Shown here: one piece after another, positions 1 through 11,034 of the stretch
How positions within the stretch are numbered: the stretch's first letter is position 1
How the letters are laid out: each line of letters opens with the position of its first letter
Assembly: GCF_030052815.1 (NCBI RefSeq)
Contig: NC_079496.1
Span: 41,875,593-41,939,592, forward strand
Length of the DNA: 64,000 bases
Source: Hevea brasiliensis
Taxonomy: Eukaryota > Streptophyta > Magnoliopsida > Malpighiales > Euphorbiaceae
Reading direction: 5' to 3'
Notes under the pieces: model-generated
The model's database searches: none
Seen by the model: only the letters and a program-made list of their open reading frames with translations
What the model was told of the DNA's origin: nothing
Position numbers and translations under genes: made by a program

Positions 1-2
1 TC

Positions 3-620
3 ATGATAATAGCATTGGAGATTACGGATTTTGCTAAGCTAGTTGATGCTGCAACGAAAGTAGAAAGAGTCCAAATAAATGAGCAAACTAGAAGGGAAAG
101 ACAGCAGAAGAGGGGTCCAGGTCAGTCCAGTACATTTTCTACTCCCAGTAAGAAGAGTAAGGGTCCTCCTACTCAGGTTTCAAGACAACCACAAGGTCAG
201 GGTCAGTCTCAGGGGCCCAGACCATAGTTCACACCTAGGAGAGGCCAGTCCACACCATCAGTGGGCAGCTCTCCAGGGACGGTGTTTAGGGGACCAGCCC
301 CAGCATCTTCTGCCTGTCCGTACTGCCAGAAGTGGCATAAGGGGGACTGTTGGCGAGTGACTGGTGCATGCTTACGGTGTGGATCTACAAAATATCAGAT
401 CAAGAATTGTCTGAAGAGGACTACTATAATTGCTCCAACACAAGCTGACAGAGCTGCTTTTGCACCACAAAGGGGTAAGAAGCCCGGTAAATCTGAGGCA
501 ACTGATCCATCACTAAGGCCTACATCCGAGTCAGCTGAGAGGCCAGAGACTAGAGTACCTGCCAAGGCCTATGCCATCAGAGCTCAAGAGGAGCAAGATG
601 CCCCAGATGTCATCAAGGAT
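3..620 (+). pseudogene. gag: Ty3/gypsy gag, C-terminal part, decayed
   Basis: This is the end of capsid, a Gln/Gly/Pro-rich linker and a nucleocapsid-type region with two Cys clusters (about 315-413). The frame from position 3 continues directly into the frame at 261 and is interrupted only by a TAG at 225-227. The second zinc cluster has the CX2CX4HX4C spacing, but the His codon is TAT (Tyr), so zinc binding is probably lost. The copy at 7307-8600 carries the same TAG after the linker, so that nonsense codon was present before the two copies separated. Identification as gag is firm from the CCHC pattern and its position before protease. Confidence 0.88.
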
Positions 621-2495
621 ATGTTCTCTCTCTACAACACTTCTGTGCATGCATTGGTGGATCCAGGATCCACTCATTCCTACATTTGCATCAAACTACC
701 CATAGAGATGGGAGTTCCAGTCGAGGAGAGTGATCAAGATATTCTGGTCACAAATCCACTAGGCCACAGTGTGGTAGTGAATAAAGTGTATAAAGGTTGC
801 CCGTTGAAGATTCAGGGGTATGAATTCTCGGCAGACCTAATTGAATTGCCCTTCCACGAGTTTGACGTGATTTTGGGAATGGACCGGTTGTCACGTCATC
901 AGGCAATAGTTGATTTCAAATTGAAGAGGATTTCTTTGAAAACTTCTGATGGTGATGTGATTACTGTTATGGGTGAAAGTATAGATTTCCTGTCCAATGT
1001 TATCTCAGCCAAAGTTGCAAAAAAATTGATGAGAAAAGGCCGTGAAGCTTACCTAGCACAAGTGGTTGATACTAGGCAGGCTAAGCCAAACCTGTGTGAT
1101 ATACCCACAGTAAGAGACTTCCCAGATGTATTTCCTGAAAAGTTGCCTGGTTTACCACTAGAAAGAGAAGTCGAGTTTGCTATTGAGGTAATGCCGGGTA
1201 CAGCACCAATTTCTATTGCCCCTTATAGGATGGCACCTACTGAATTGAGGGAGTTGAAAATTCAGTTGCAGGAGTTACTCGATAAGAGGTTCATACGCCC
1301 CAGTGTGTCATCATGGGGAGCTCCGGTGCTGTTTGTGAAAAAGAAGGATGGAACCTTGAGATTGTGTATTGATTACTGGCAGTTGAACAAAGTAACTGTG
1401 AAGAATAAATATCCGTTGCCCAGAATTGATGATCTGTTTGATCAGTTAAAGGGAGCCGGTGTATTTTCAAAAATTGATCTCAGATCAGGGTATCATCAGT
1501 TGAGGGTAAAGGATGCAGATGTGTCAAAAATTGCATTCAGAACCCGTCATGGGCATTATGAATTTCTAGTGATGCCGTTTGAGTTAACAAATGCACCAGC
1601 AGTATTTATGGACCTTATGAACCGTATCTTTCATCCATACTTGGATCAGTTTGTAGTGGTCTTTATTGATGATATTCTGGTGTATTCAAAGACCAGGGAA
1701 GAACATGATGAACATTTGAGGATTATTCTGCAAACCCTGCGAGAAAAGAAGCTGTATGCTAAGTTGTCCAAGTGTGACTTCTAGATGAGTGAAATCTCCT
1801 TCCTTGGACACATAGTATCAGCTGAGGAGATTAGAGTGGATCCCAAAAAGATTGAAGTAGTGATGGAATGGAAGCCTCCCAAAAATACAACTGAGGTTAG
1901 AAGTTTCTTGGGGCTAGCTGGGTATTACAGAAGATTTGTGAAGGGGTTCTCTCTTATAGCTGCTCCAATGACCAAGTTGTTGCACAAAAATGTGAAATTT
2001 GGCTGGAACAACAAGTGCCAAGCCAGTTTTGAGAGGCTGAAGGCTATGTTGATAGAAGCACCAGTGTTAACATAGCCAGTGTCAGGAAAAAACTTTGTGG
2101 TCTACAGGGATGCCTCACATAATGGGCTAGGGTGTGTATTGATGCAAGAGGGGAAAGTGGTTGCCTATGCTTCCAGGCAGTTAAGGCCACATGAACAAAA
2201 CTACCCTACTCATGACTTGGAGTTAGCAGCAATTATCTTCACACTGAAGATATGGAGGCATTATTTATATGGTGAAAAATGCTATATCTATACAGACCAC
2301 AAGAGTCTAAAATATTTGCCAACCCAGAAGGAGCTCAATCTTAGACAGAGGCGATGGATTGAGTTCCTAAAGGACTATGATTGTGTGATAGATTATCATC
2401 CTGGGAAGGCAAATGTAGTTACTGATGCTTTAAACAGGATGTCCATCACAGCTTTAAGATCACTAAATGCCCATCTGTCCTTAGCTCAAGATTGA
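621..2495 (+). pseudogene. pol: Ty3/gypsy pol: protease, reverse transcriptase, RNase H (decayed)
   Basis: The aspartic protease motif LVDPGSTHS is at about 654-680. Reverse transcriptase follows, with the IDLRSGYHQ block and the catalytic FIDD motif at 1662-1673. RNase H with the YTDHKSLKY block occupies about 2079-2420. Nonsense codons lie at 1782 (TAG; the sister copy at 9740 reads TGG), 2073 (TAG; sister reads CAG) and 2493 (TGA; sister reads GGA). The first RNase H acidic block reads YRDAS rather than the YSDxS of the sister copy; the Asp is kept. The enzyme would have made cDNA from element RNA in cytoplasmic particles. Here it is a broken relic. Confidence 0.93.
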
Positions 2496-2501
2496 GCTAT
2501 T

Positions 2502-4042
2502 TTGGCTGAGTTACAAGTGAGGCCAAACCTGCTACAGCAGATACAAGATGGGCAGAAGGCAGATGAAAAATTAATGGCCATTGTGGGTAAAATTCCAGAG
2601 GGAAAGGAAACTGATTATGAGGTGAAAGCATATGGGTGTCTGTACTACAGGGGAAGAATGTGTGTACTAGATGATAGGGAACTAAAGACTAGTATTCTGA
2701 AAGAAGCACACACTAGTGTTTATGCTATGCACCCGGGAAGCACAAAAATGTATAGTGATTTGAAGCCTCATTATTAGTGGCCTGGTATGAAAAGGGATAT
2801 AGTTGACTATGTGACTAAGTGTTTGACATGTCAGCAAGTTAAAGCAGAACATCAAGTTCCATCAGGATTGCTACAGCCTATAAGCATACCTGAATGGAAA
2901 TGGGACCGGGTCACTATGGATTTTGTTAGTGGTCTACCTCTCACCCAGAAGAAGCATGATGCTGTATGGGTGATAGTGGATAGATTGACGAAGTCAACAC
3001 ATTTTCTGCCAGTTAGGACTGACTACTCACTTGAGAAGCTAGCAGAATTGTGTATCAGTAAGATAGTTAGACTGCATGGAATCCCACTTTTTATCATATC
3101 TGATCGAGACCCAAGGTTTATATCGAGATTCTGGAAAAAGTTACAAGAAGCCTTGGGCACACAACTCCATTTTAGCACGGCTTTTCATCCTCAGACGGAT
3201 GGACAGTTAGAATGAGTAATCCAGGTAAACCTAAGAACTAATTGAATTTACACAAATAATAAATTGAAATGATAGTAACAATGTGAATTATGTAATAGAT
3301 CCTGGAGGATATTCTGAGGAGTTATGTCATTGAGTTTGAGGGGAGTTGGGATAGATATCTCCCACTGGCAGAATTTGCATATAACAATAGCTACCAAGCT
3401 AGCATCCAAATGGCTTCGTATGAAGCACTGTATGGGAGGAAATGTAGAACCCCAGTGTATTGGACTGAATCGGGCGAAGATAAGCTAGTAGGACCAGACC
3501 TGGTGAAACAAACTGAGGAGAAAGTGAAGATAATCAAAGCTAACTTGAAGGTTGCATCAGATAGACAGAAATCTTATTCCAACTTGAAGAGAAAAGAGAT
3601 AGAGTATGCAGTTGGCGATAAAGTGTTTCTCAAAGTCTCACCGTGGAACAAAGTATTGAGGTTTGAAAGAAAGGGTAAGTTAAGCCCTAGGTTCATTGGC
3701 CCATATGAAGTCATTGAGCGTGTGGGACCAGTGGCCTATCGGCTAGCTTTACCACCAAAACTGGATAAAATTCATAATGTATTCCATGTTTCTATGCTGA
3801 GAAGATATCGCTCAGACCCTTCACATGTCATCTCCATGGAAGAGATTGAAATCCAACCGGACTTGACTTATACAGAAGAACCTATACGGATCTTGGCTCA
3901 GGAAGTGAAGGAACTGAGAAATAAACAAATTCCACTGGTAAAAGTGCTTTGGAGGCGCCACAACACTGAAGAGGCAACTTGGGAAAATGAAGAGACGATG
4001 AGGCAACAGTTCCCTCAACTGTTTGCATCAGGTAAATTTTGA
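2502..4042 (+). pseudogene. pol: Ty3/gypsy integrase with C-terminal chromodomain (decayed)
   Basis: The N-terminal zinc region ends with CLTCQQVKAEH near 2817-2850, after a TAG at 2775 (the sister copy has TGG). The catalytic acids are present: Asp at 2919-2921 in MDFVSGLP, Asp at 3102-3104 in SDRDPRF and Glu at 3210-3212 in the DGQLE block. A TGA follows at 3213, then a 74-bp GT..AG insertion (3225-3298), after which the frame resumes and stays open to 4042. The GPYEV-type C-terminal block is at about 3700, and a chromodomain (LVKVLWRRH, ATWE) at about 3867-4023. Chromodomains of this class are thought to steer integration toward heterochromatin. It ends 18 bases before the polypurine tract. 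Confidence 0.93.
3225..3298 (+). other. Candidate spliceosomal intron inside the integrase reading frame
   Basis: A 74-bp AT-rich insertion starts with GTAAAC and ends with AATAG. It lies between the codons for ..VIQ and ILED.. of the conserved post-catalytic integrase segment. Its length is not a multiple of three, and removing it restores the frame exactly. The sister copy is truncated before this point, so it cannot confirm the site. The alternative is a small filler insertion that happens to carry GT and AG ends. Confidence 0.6.
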
Positions 4043-4060
4043 GGATGAAATTTTTATTAG

Positions 4061-4070
4061 AGGGGAAGAG
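4061..4070 (+). promoter_or_regulatory. Polypurine tract of gypsy internal region 1
   Basis: A pure purine run, AGGGGAAGAG, lies one base upstream of the LTR start TGTAACATCC at 4072. This is the expected plus-strand primer position. Confidence 0.85.
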
Positions 4071-4071
4071 T

Positions 4072-7000
4072 TGTAACATCCTCACTTTAGCTAGTCCATA
4101 CAGTTTACTGTTCCGGTGACCAATGTCGGTCCGGGCAGCTAGAATGTTTGAAATTATAATTAGACTAAAGGGGGGAGTTATAAAGAAACTAAATAATGCT
4201 CAAAAAAATCAAGGAAAATTTTTAGAAACCAAATACACTAAGGTTAAACGAGCCCAAACTCCAGGGATGAGTAACCCGAAGGGGAAGTGATGGTGAAGCC
4301 CGTTAACAACCCTAGACCTGTGGGAAAAATTATAAAATTTTTGGGACTCCAGATAAGGGTCATTGAGATTCTTATGGCGTTAGAATGCCAAGAAAATGCT
4401 TAGAAAATTTTTTCTATCGGTGCACACAGTTTTGGCTCGTTAAGCCCAATGGAGGGCATTTTGGTCATTTCGTCTTCAGAGATAATTTTTGGCCAACTTG
4501 TCCAGTTAAATAAATAATTTATATAACATAAAATTTGAATAAATATTGTTAAAAATTTAATTGAAATTAAATAGACAAGAAAAGGATAGAAAATGAGAAA
4601 AAATGAGGATTATGATAACATTATGATGTCATTACTATTCTCCCACCCAATCAAATGCTGACACATGGCACTAATTTGTTTAAAAAGACTTAATGGGTAG
4701 AAAACAAAAGAAAAAAAATCAGAAAAGCCTTTTCCTTCTTCCTTGCCGTTTCACTCCTCTCCCATGGCCACCATTGTCAAGCTTTCCAAAGCTTGATTTC
4801 CATATTTTTTCACCCACTAAACCCTAAGTTGTCAATACAAAAACTTGTTCTTTCCTCTTGGTAAATCTTTTAGGAGCAAAAAAGAAAAGAAAAAGAAGAA
4901 CCCTAGAAAGTTGGAATTTTACTCCATTAGAGGTTAGTGACTTAAACTTGATTTTCTCTTTAAATTCATGTTTAAGGAGTATGATTGAGTGCAAAATTAC
5001 AAAGAAATTTAATAAATACTATGTGTATGCCCATCCCATATTTTTAGCAGCCTTGGTTGTGGTAAGATTTTGATGATTTTCATGGAACAAAAATGGTAGT
5101 ATGGCTGCCCTTGGTGTTAATCTCTTAAGTGGAGTAATGAAATGCAAGTTATAATGCATGGTTTGAGATTGTTGAGTTAGGGTTTGGGGAGAAAATGAGA
5201 CCTTCATCATGTGATGATGAAAGTAGGTTTTAATGGTCAATTAGTGACCATTTGGTTTTATTTGAATAAAAAATGAAGTGGTTTGTGTAGTAGGAATTGA
5301 GTTTGGTGTGGCTGCCCTTGGTGACCTACAGGACTGGACATGGTCCAGCAGGTTTAGGCAGCAATAACTGGAGTTGTAGAGGTTTAATTGGTGCAAGGTG
5401 AATTGGACATGAAACTAGACACATAATGGCTCAACTTTGGTTGAGAAACCATGTGCAGAAAATCGAACCAAGTTGACCTAAAGATTGCCCTAATCCGGGT
5501 GACTTGCAATCTGCCTGGGTAAAATGACTAAATGAATAGTGTTTAGTCATTTGGTCATAACTCAGAGGAGAAAGGTCCAATTGACCTGAAATTTCACCAA
5601 CAACGAGCTAAGATATAGACCTACGACTTTCATGAAGAAACCTAACCCAAATTATGACCACAACATATTCAAAAAGTAACTTGCAATTACTGCTCAAATT
5701 ACTGTAGATTTGGTCAGTCCAGAAATTTTGGAAAAATTATAATCTGGCCAGTTGTGGTTTTTAGGCCATAACTTGAGCTACAAAACTCCAAATGGAGTGA
5801 CTCAAAAAATGAAATGCAACTAGACAAACTAAGGAACAACTTTCATGTTGATCATTTTGCCAAATTCCCACTGCAAAAAATGACTAATGGAACAGAAAAC
5901 ACAAAGCTTGAAAACTGAAAATTTTGAACAATAAACATTAAGCTTAGTAATGTTATTGGCAACCAATGCCAACAATTTTAGAATGTAAAATGTGGTATGT
6001 CGGGAGTATTAAAACTAATGTACCTATTGTCCATGTAAAAGTCAACATTTTGTTGACTAATGAATTGAATAGTAACACCAAAACTTGAATTTCAAGAATT
6101 GTGAAACTTAAAAGTGTAATATGCCCTAGTATACCTAGCAAGATTGGTTTGGATAGGTTGGCATGCCAATAGGGTTCTGTTAGCAGTACTGCATATGGCT
6201 TCATGCCATTCTGTGTTTCATGGCCTCCCATGCCATTCTGTGATAAAATAGCCTTTGGCTATGTTAATTGAGTTATTATACTTGAATTATATCCTTGATG
6301 ATTATTACAGCTTATTAGCTGTTCTTTTGCACACCGGGAGACACAATGTAACCGATGGTGTGATGGTCCGAGGTACTTAGTACCCAGTGCTAATTTACCC
6401 ATTTATCCAGTCCAGTCGACTAGTAAGGGTTACTCGAGCAATGATAATAAATCTTACAAAATTTTAATCGAATAATACTGCAATAAATGTCAAAAATTAA
6501 GTCTACCAAAAATATAATCCTACATTCAGTATATTTATGTTATTTTAGTTCTTTTATTTTATATTGTCACCACTAAGTAGAATTGCTTAACATGTTGCTT
6601 TTGCCACGCGCAGGTACTGGAGACATAGCTGGGGAGCCCAGCAGACATCAGACAGGGTAAACTTTCAGAGCTGCATCCTGAGTCCAGAGTCACCTCACAT
6701 TGCAGTGCATTGGTAGGACATTAGGCCACTTTTGATATTTTGATATTTTGTATTTTGTAAACTTCTGTAATGTATATTATAAATTCATGTAATTATGCTT
6801 TTGATGTAATTATCTATGAACTATGTTCAGTAATAAATGTGACCATTTCTCATTGAGTTGACTGTGATATGAATTGAATTAAATTTTGAGATACTAAAGT
6901 CAATTGAGAAATTGTTGAGAATATATTGGTGGTTGACAGAGAATGATGTGATGATTTTATTGGAAGTGTTTTTAACAGATTCAGAAGAACTGTTTTTCCA

Positions 7001-7178
7001 ATTTACAGTCGGCACTCTACCGGATTTTCTATAAAATTTGCGAAAAAATTTAGATTAATCAAAAATTGTAAATAAATAAATAAAAAGGGTAAATTGAATT
7101 GAAATATGATTTGGTGCTCCAGCACACTGTGTGGCATATCTTGCTCGGCTACACTGTAGACGGGTAAGGGGTGTCACA
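4072..7178 (+). repeat. Gypsy LTR (3107 bp) shared by two internal regions
   Basis: The LTR begins TGTAACATCC right after the polypurine tract of the left internal region. It ends GGGTGTCACA five bases before the tRNA primer site of the right one, so one LTR serves both. It belongs to the same superfamily as the LTRs at 17143, 25207, 42824 and 55273, with which it shares the CCGGTGACC block near the start, the 5S-like block near 4243, the donor-like AG/GTTAGT at 4931-4938 and the final GCTCGGCTACACTGTAGAC stretch before the terminus. No TATA box is clear. Open frames inside it are short and unsupported. Confidence 0.93.
4243..4289 (+). promoter_or_regulatory. 5S-rRNA-like block, degenerate
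   Basis: GTTAAACGAGCC is followed by GGATGAGTAACC and GGGGAAGT. This is the most decayed member of the block that is better preserved at 17320 and 25391. It starts 172 bases into the LTR. Confidence 0.45.
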
Positions 7179-7183
7179 TTTAG

Positions 7184-7195
7184 TGGTATCAGAGC
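7184..7195 (+). promoter_or_regulatory. Primer-binding site, initiator Met tRNA
   Basis: TGGTATCAGAGC, the standard plant initiator-methionine tRNA complement, lies five bases after the LTR end. It marks the 5' start of internal region 2. Confidence 0.93.
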
Positions 7196-7306
7196 ATCGG
7201 TTTAGGCGTTTCTGGGCCTAGATAGAGTGCATACCATTGCATTGCATTTGAAAGTGTTGAGGTGACACTGATGCAGATCTGTTTATTTTCTTATTTTGAT
7301 TAGGAT

Positions 7307-8600
7307 ATGCATCCTGCTTCTCAAAGAGCAGTTGATGAAGAGGTGGAGAGTCGTGCTCCACCAATTTCTAAATCTGGGGACAGGGGAGAAACTACTTCAC
7401 CAGCAGCTGAGGTACCTACCCAACCTCAGTTTGCACTATTCTAGCAAATGACCGAATTCTACTGGCAAATGATGGGGGCAATTCCACCACCACAACCACA
7501 GCCACAACCTCCACCAGCACCACAGAAGTCCCACTTGGAGAAAATGCAAAAACATGGGGCTGTGGATTTCTTTGGGAAGAAGGAGGATGATCCCATGACA
7601 ACAGAAAACTGGTTGGATAGAACAATCAAAGTGCTGAAATAGCTTAATTGCACCCCCGAGCAGAACCTGGAGGGTGCTGTGTCCCTGCTTCAGGATGATG
7701 CATATCAGTGGTGGGACACAGTAACCAATGAGGTGCAACTGAAATGGATCACCCGGGAATTCTTCCTCACAGAGTTCAGGAAGAAATATGTTAGCAAAGT
7801 GTATTTAGAAGAGTGAAGAAGAGAATTTATTAGTCTGAGACAGAGACAATTATCAGTGGTAGAGTACGAGTGTGAGTTTGTCATGGGAGGGAGATAGTCC
7901 CTACAGAGGTAGAGAGGTGCAGAAGGTTCGAAGAAGGGCTCAATGACAATATCAAAGTCATGATAACAGCATTGGAGATTATGAATTTTGCTAAGCTAGT
8001 TGATGCTGCAATGAAAGTAGAAAGAGTCCAAATAAATGAGCAAACTAGAAGGGAAAGACAGCAGAAGATGGGTCCAGGTCAGTTCAGTACATTTTCTGTT
8101 CCCAGTAAGAAGAGTAAAGGTCCTCCTGCTCAGGGTTCAGGACAACCACAAGGTCAAGGTCAGTCTCAGGGGCCCAAACCATAGTTTACACCTAGGAAAA
8201 GCTAGTCCACACCATCAGTGGGCAACTCTCCAGGGACGATGTTTAGGGGACCAGCCCCAGCATCTTCTGCCTGTCCGTACTGCCAGAAGTGGCATAAAGG
8301 GGACTATTGGCGAGTGACTGGTGCATGCTTACGGTGTGGATCTACAGAACATTAGATCAAGAATTGTCTGAAGAGGACTACTATAGTTGCTCCAACACAA
8401 GCTGACAGACCTGCTTCTGCACCACAAAGGGGTAGGAAGCCCGGTAAATCTGAGGCAACTGGTCCATCACTGACGCCTGCATCCGAGTCAGCTGAGAGGC
8501 CAGAGACTAGAGTACCTGCCAGGGCCTATGCCATCAGAGCTCAGGAGGAGCAAGATGCCCCGAATTTCATCAGGGGTACGTTCTCTCTCTACAACACTTC
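7307..8600 (+). pseudogene. gag: Ty3/gypsy gag, decayed
   Basis: ATG at 7307, 129 bases after the LTR, opens the likely gag frame (MHPASQRAVDEE..). In-frame stops at about 7442 (TAG) and 7640 (TAG) precede the capsid core, which reads YQWWDTVT near 7705. More stops follow near 7815 (TGA) and 7897. A Pro/Gln repeat (about 7490-7520) sits before the capsid. The nucleocapsid region (about 8270-8370) keeps the CX2CX4H part of the last zinc cluster, but the next codon is TAG. The TAG at 8182, after the QSQGPKP linker, matches the one at 225 in the first copy. The frame is beyond function. Confidence 0.9.
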
Positions 8601-9964
8601 TGTGCATGCATTGGTGGATCCAAGATCCACTCATTCCTACATTTGCATCAAACTACCCATAGAGAGGGGAGTTCCAGTCGAGGAGAGTGATCAAGACATT
8701 CTGGTCACAAATTCACTAGGCCACCGTGTGGTAGTGAATAAAGTGTATAAAGGTTGCCCATTGAGGATTCAGGGGTATGAATTCTCGGCAGACCTAATTG
8801 AATTGCCCTTCCACGAGTTTGACGTGATTTTGGGAATGGACGGGTTGTCACGTCATCTGGCAATAGTTGATTGCAAATTGAAGAGGATTTCTTTGAAAAC
8901 TTCTGATGGTGATGAGATTACTATTGTGGGTGAAAGGATAGATTTCCTGTCCAATGTTATCTCAGCCACAGTTGTAAGAAAATTGATGAGAAAAGGCTGT
9001 GAAGCTTACCTAACACACGTGGTTGATACTAGGCAGGCTAAGCCAAACCTGTGTGATATACCCACAGTAAGAGACTTCCCAGATGTATTTCCTGAAGAGT
9101 TTCCTGATTTACCACTAGAAAGGGAAGTCAAGTTTGCTATTGAGGTAATGCCGGGTACAGCACCAATTTCTATTGCCCCTTATAAGATGGCACCTACTGA
9201 ATTGAGGGAGTTGAAAATTCAGTTACAGGAGTTACTCGATAAGGGGTTCATAAACCCCAGTGTGTCACCATGGGGAGCTTCGGTGCTGTTTGTGAAGAAG
9301 AAGGATGGAACCTTGAGATTGTAGTATTGATTACCGGCAGTTGAACAAAGTAACTGTGAAGAATAAATATCTGTTGCCCAGAATTGATGATCTGTTTGAT
9401 CAGTTGAAGGGAGCCGGTGTATTTTCAAAAATTGATCTCAGATCAGGGTATCATCAGTTGAGGGTAAAGGATGCAGATGTGTCAAAAACTACATTCAGAA
9501 CCCGTTATGGGCATTATGAATTTCTAGTGATGCCGTTTGGGTTAACAAATGCACCAGTAGCATTTATAGACCTTATGAACCGTATCTTTCATCCATACTT
9601 AGATCGGTTTGTAGTGGTCTTTATTGATGATATTCTGGTGTATTCCAAGACTAGGGAAGAACATGATGAACATTTGAGGATTGTTCTGCAAACCCTACGA
9701 GAAAAGAAGCTGTATGCTAAGTTGTCCAAGTGTGACTTCTGGATGAGTGAAATCTCCTTCCTTGGACACATAGTATCAGCTGAGGGGATTAGAGTGGATC
9801 CCAAAAAAATAGATGCAGTGATGGAATGGAAGCCTCCCAGAAATACAACTGAGGTCAGAAGTTTCTTGGGGCTAGCTGGGTATTACAGAAGATTTGTGAA
9901 GGGGTTCTCTCTTATAGCTGCTCCAATGACCAAGTTATTGCACAAAAATGTGAAATTTGGCTGA
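8601..9964 (+). pseudogene. pol: Ty3/gypsy protease and reverse transcriptase, frameshifted
   Basis: The protease motif reads LVDPRSTHS (near 8611-8637), with Arg where the first copy has the active-site Gly, so catalysis is unlikely. RT begins in the same frame. One extra A near 9323 creates a TAG and shifts the frame inside the RLCIDY block, and RT resumes from 9341 in another frame, with IDLRSGYHQ and FIDD at 9620-9631. A TGA at 9962 replaces the TGG of the first copy. Apart from the frameshift, the defects are single-base changes. Confidence 0.92.
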
Positions 9965-10474
9965 AACGACAAGTGCCAAGCCAGTTTTGAGAGGCTGAAG
10001 GCTATGTTGACAGAAGCACCAGTGTTAACGCAGCCAGTGTCGGGAAAAGACTTTGTGGTCTACAGTGATGGCTCACATAATGGGCTAGGGTGTGTATTGA
10101 TACAAGAGGGGAAAGTGGTTGCCTATGCTTCCAGGCAGTTAAGGCCACATGAACAAAACTACCCTACTCATGACTTGGAGTTAGCAGCAATTATCTTCGC
10201 ACTGAAGATATGGAGGCATTATTTATATGGTGAAAAATGCTATATCTATACAGACCACAAGAGTCTAAAACATTTGCCAACCCAGAAGGAGCTCAATCTT
10301 AGACAGAGGCAATGGATTGAGTTCTTAAAGGACTATGATTGTCTAATAGATTATCATCCTGGGAAGGCAAATGTAGTTGCTGATGCCTTGAGCAGAAAAT
10401 CCATCACAGCTTTAAGATCTCTAAATGCTCGTCTGTCCTTAACTCAAGATGGAGCTATTTTGGCTGAGTTATAA
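9965..10474 (+). pseudogene. pol: Ty3/gypsy RNase H segment
   Basis: RNase H with [10 protein letters not shown] (first catalytic Asp) and YTDHKSLKH (near 10250) is open from 10004 to a TAA at 10472-10474, where the first copy has CAA. The frame is continuous with RT across the TGA at 9962. The domain looks well preserved, but both flanks are broken. Confidence 0.9.
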
Positions 10475-11034
10475 GTGAGCCAAACCTGCTACAACAGATA
10501 CAAGATGGGCAGAGGGCAGATGAAAAATTAATGGCCATTGTGGGTAAAATTCCAGAGGGAAAGGAAACTGATTATGAGGTGAAAGCAGATGGGTGTCTGT
10601 ACTACAAAGGAAGTGTGTGTGTGTACCAGATGATGGGGAACTGAAAACTAGTATTCTGAAAGAAGCACACACTAGTGTTTATGCTATGTACCCGGGAAGC
10701 ACAAAAATGTATAATGATTTGAAGCCTAATTATTGGTGGCCTGGTATGAAGAGGGATATAGCTGACTATGTGACTAAGTGTTTAACATGTCAGCAAGTTA
10801 AAGCAGAACATCAAGTTCCATCAGGATTGCTACAGCCTATAAGCATACCTGAATGGAAATGGGACGGGGTCATTATGGATTTTGTTAGTGGTCTACCTCT
10901 CACCCAAAAGAAGCATGATGCAGTATGGGTGATAGTGGATAGATTGACGAAGTCAGCACATTTTCTACCAGTTAGGACTGACTTCGTCAGCACATTTTCT
11001 GCCAGTTAGGACTGACTATTCACTGGAAAAGCTA
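10475..11034 (+). pseudogene. pol: Ty3/gypsy integrase fragment, truncated
   Basis: A one-base deletion near 10480 and a GT-run slippage near 10605 shift the frame. From 10593 it reads the zinc region (CLTCQQVKAEH, near 10780-10815) and the first catalytic Asp in MDFVSGLP. A 34-bp direct duplication (10952-10985 and 10986-11019) shifts the frame again. Homology to region 1 ends at 11034, before the second catalytic Asp, so integrase activity is impossible. Confidence 0.9.
10952..11019 (+). repeat. 34-bp tandem duplication in integrase
   Basis: Two head-to-tail copies of GTCAGCACATTTTCT plus following sequence differ at only two or so bases. The first gypsy copy (near 2990) has a single unit. 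Confidence 0.9.

Larger units (their letters stand above)
1..4071 (+). mobile_element. Ty3/gypsy internal region 1 (gag end to chromodomain), 5' truncated by window
   Basis: Domains run gag, protease, reverse transcriptase, RNase H, integrase, chromodomain. Integrase after RT/RNase H and a C-terminal chromodomain mark a Ty3/gypsy chromovirus. The initiator-Met primer site and long LTR next to it suggest the Tekay/Del lineage (inference). The polypurine tract is at 4061-4070 and the LTR starts at 4072. The reading frame is broken by several nonsense codons and one 74-bp intron-like insertion, so no full polyprotein can be made from the unspliced DNA. Confidence 0.95.
7179..11034 (+). mobile_element. 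Ty3/gypsy internal region 2, 3' truncated in integrase
   Basis: The order is leader, gag, protease, RT, RNase H and part of integrase, closely similar to internal region 1. It stops at 11034, in the integrase core just after the LPVRTD block. From 11035 the sequence is an unrelated antisense LTR. The rest of integrase, the chromodomain, the polypurine tract and the 3' LTR are missing. Confidence 0.93.

Noticed and set aside
4858..5073. 71-aa Lys-rich frame in the LTR at 4072
   Set aside because: It crosses the donor-like site, has no homologue in the equivalent place of the other LTRs, and is AT-biased.
7416..7738. Minus-strand frames opposite the gag Pro/Gln region
   Set aside because: Shadows of the gag coding strand, with Val/Gly/Cys-rich low complexity from the CCACCA repeat.
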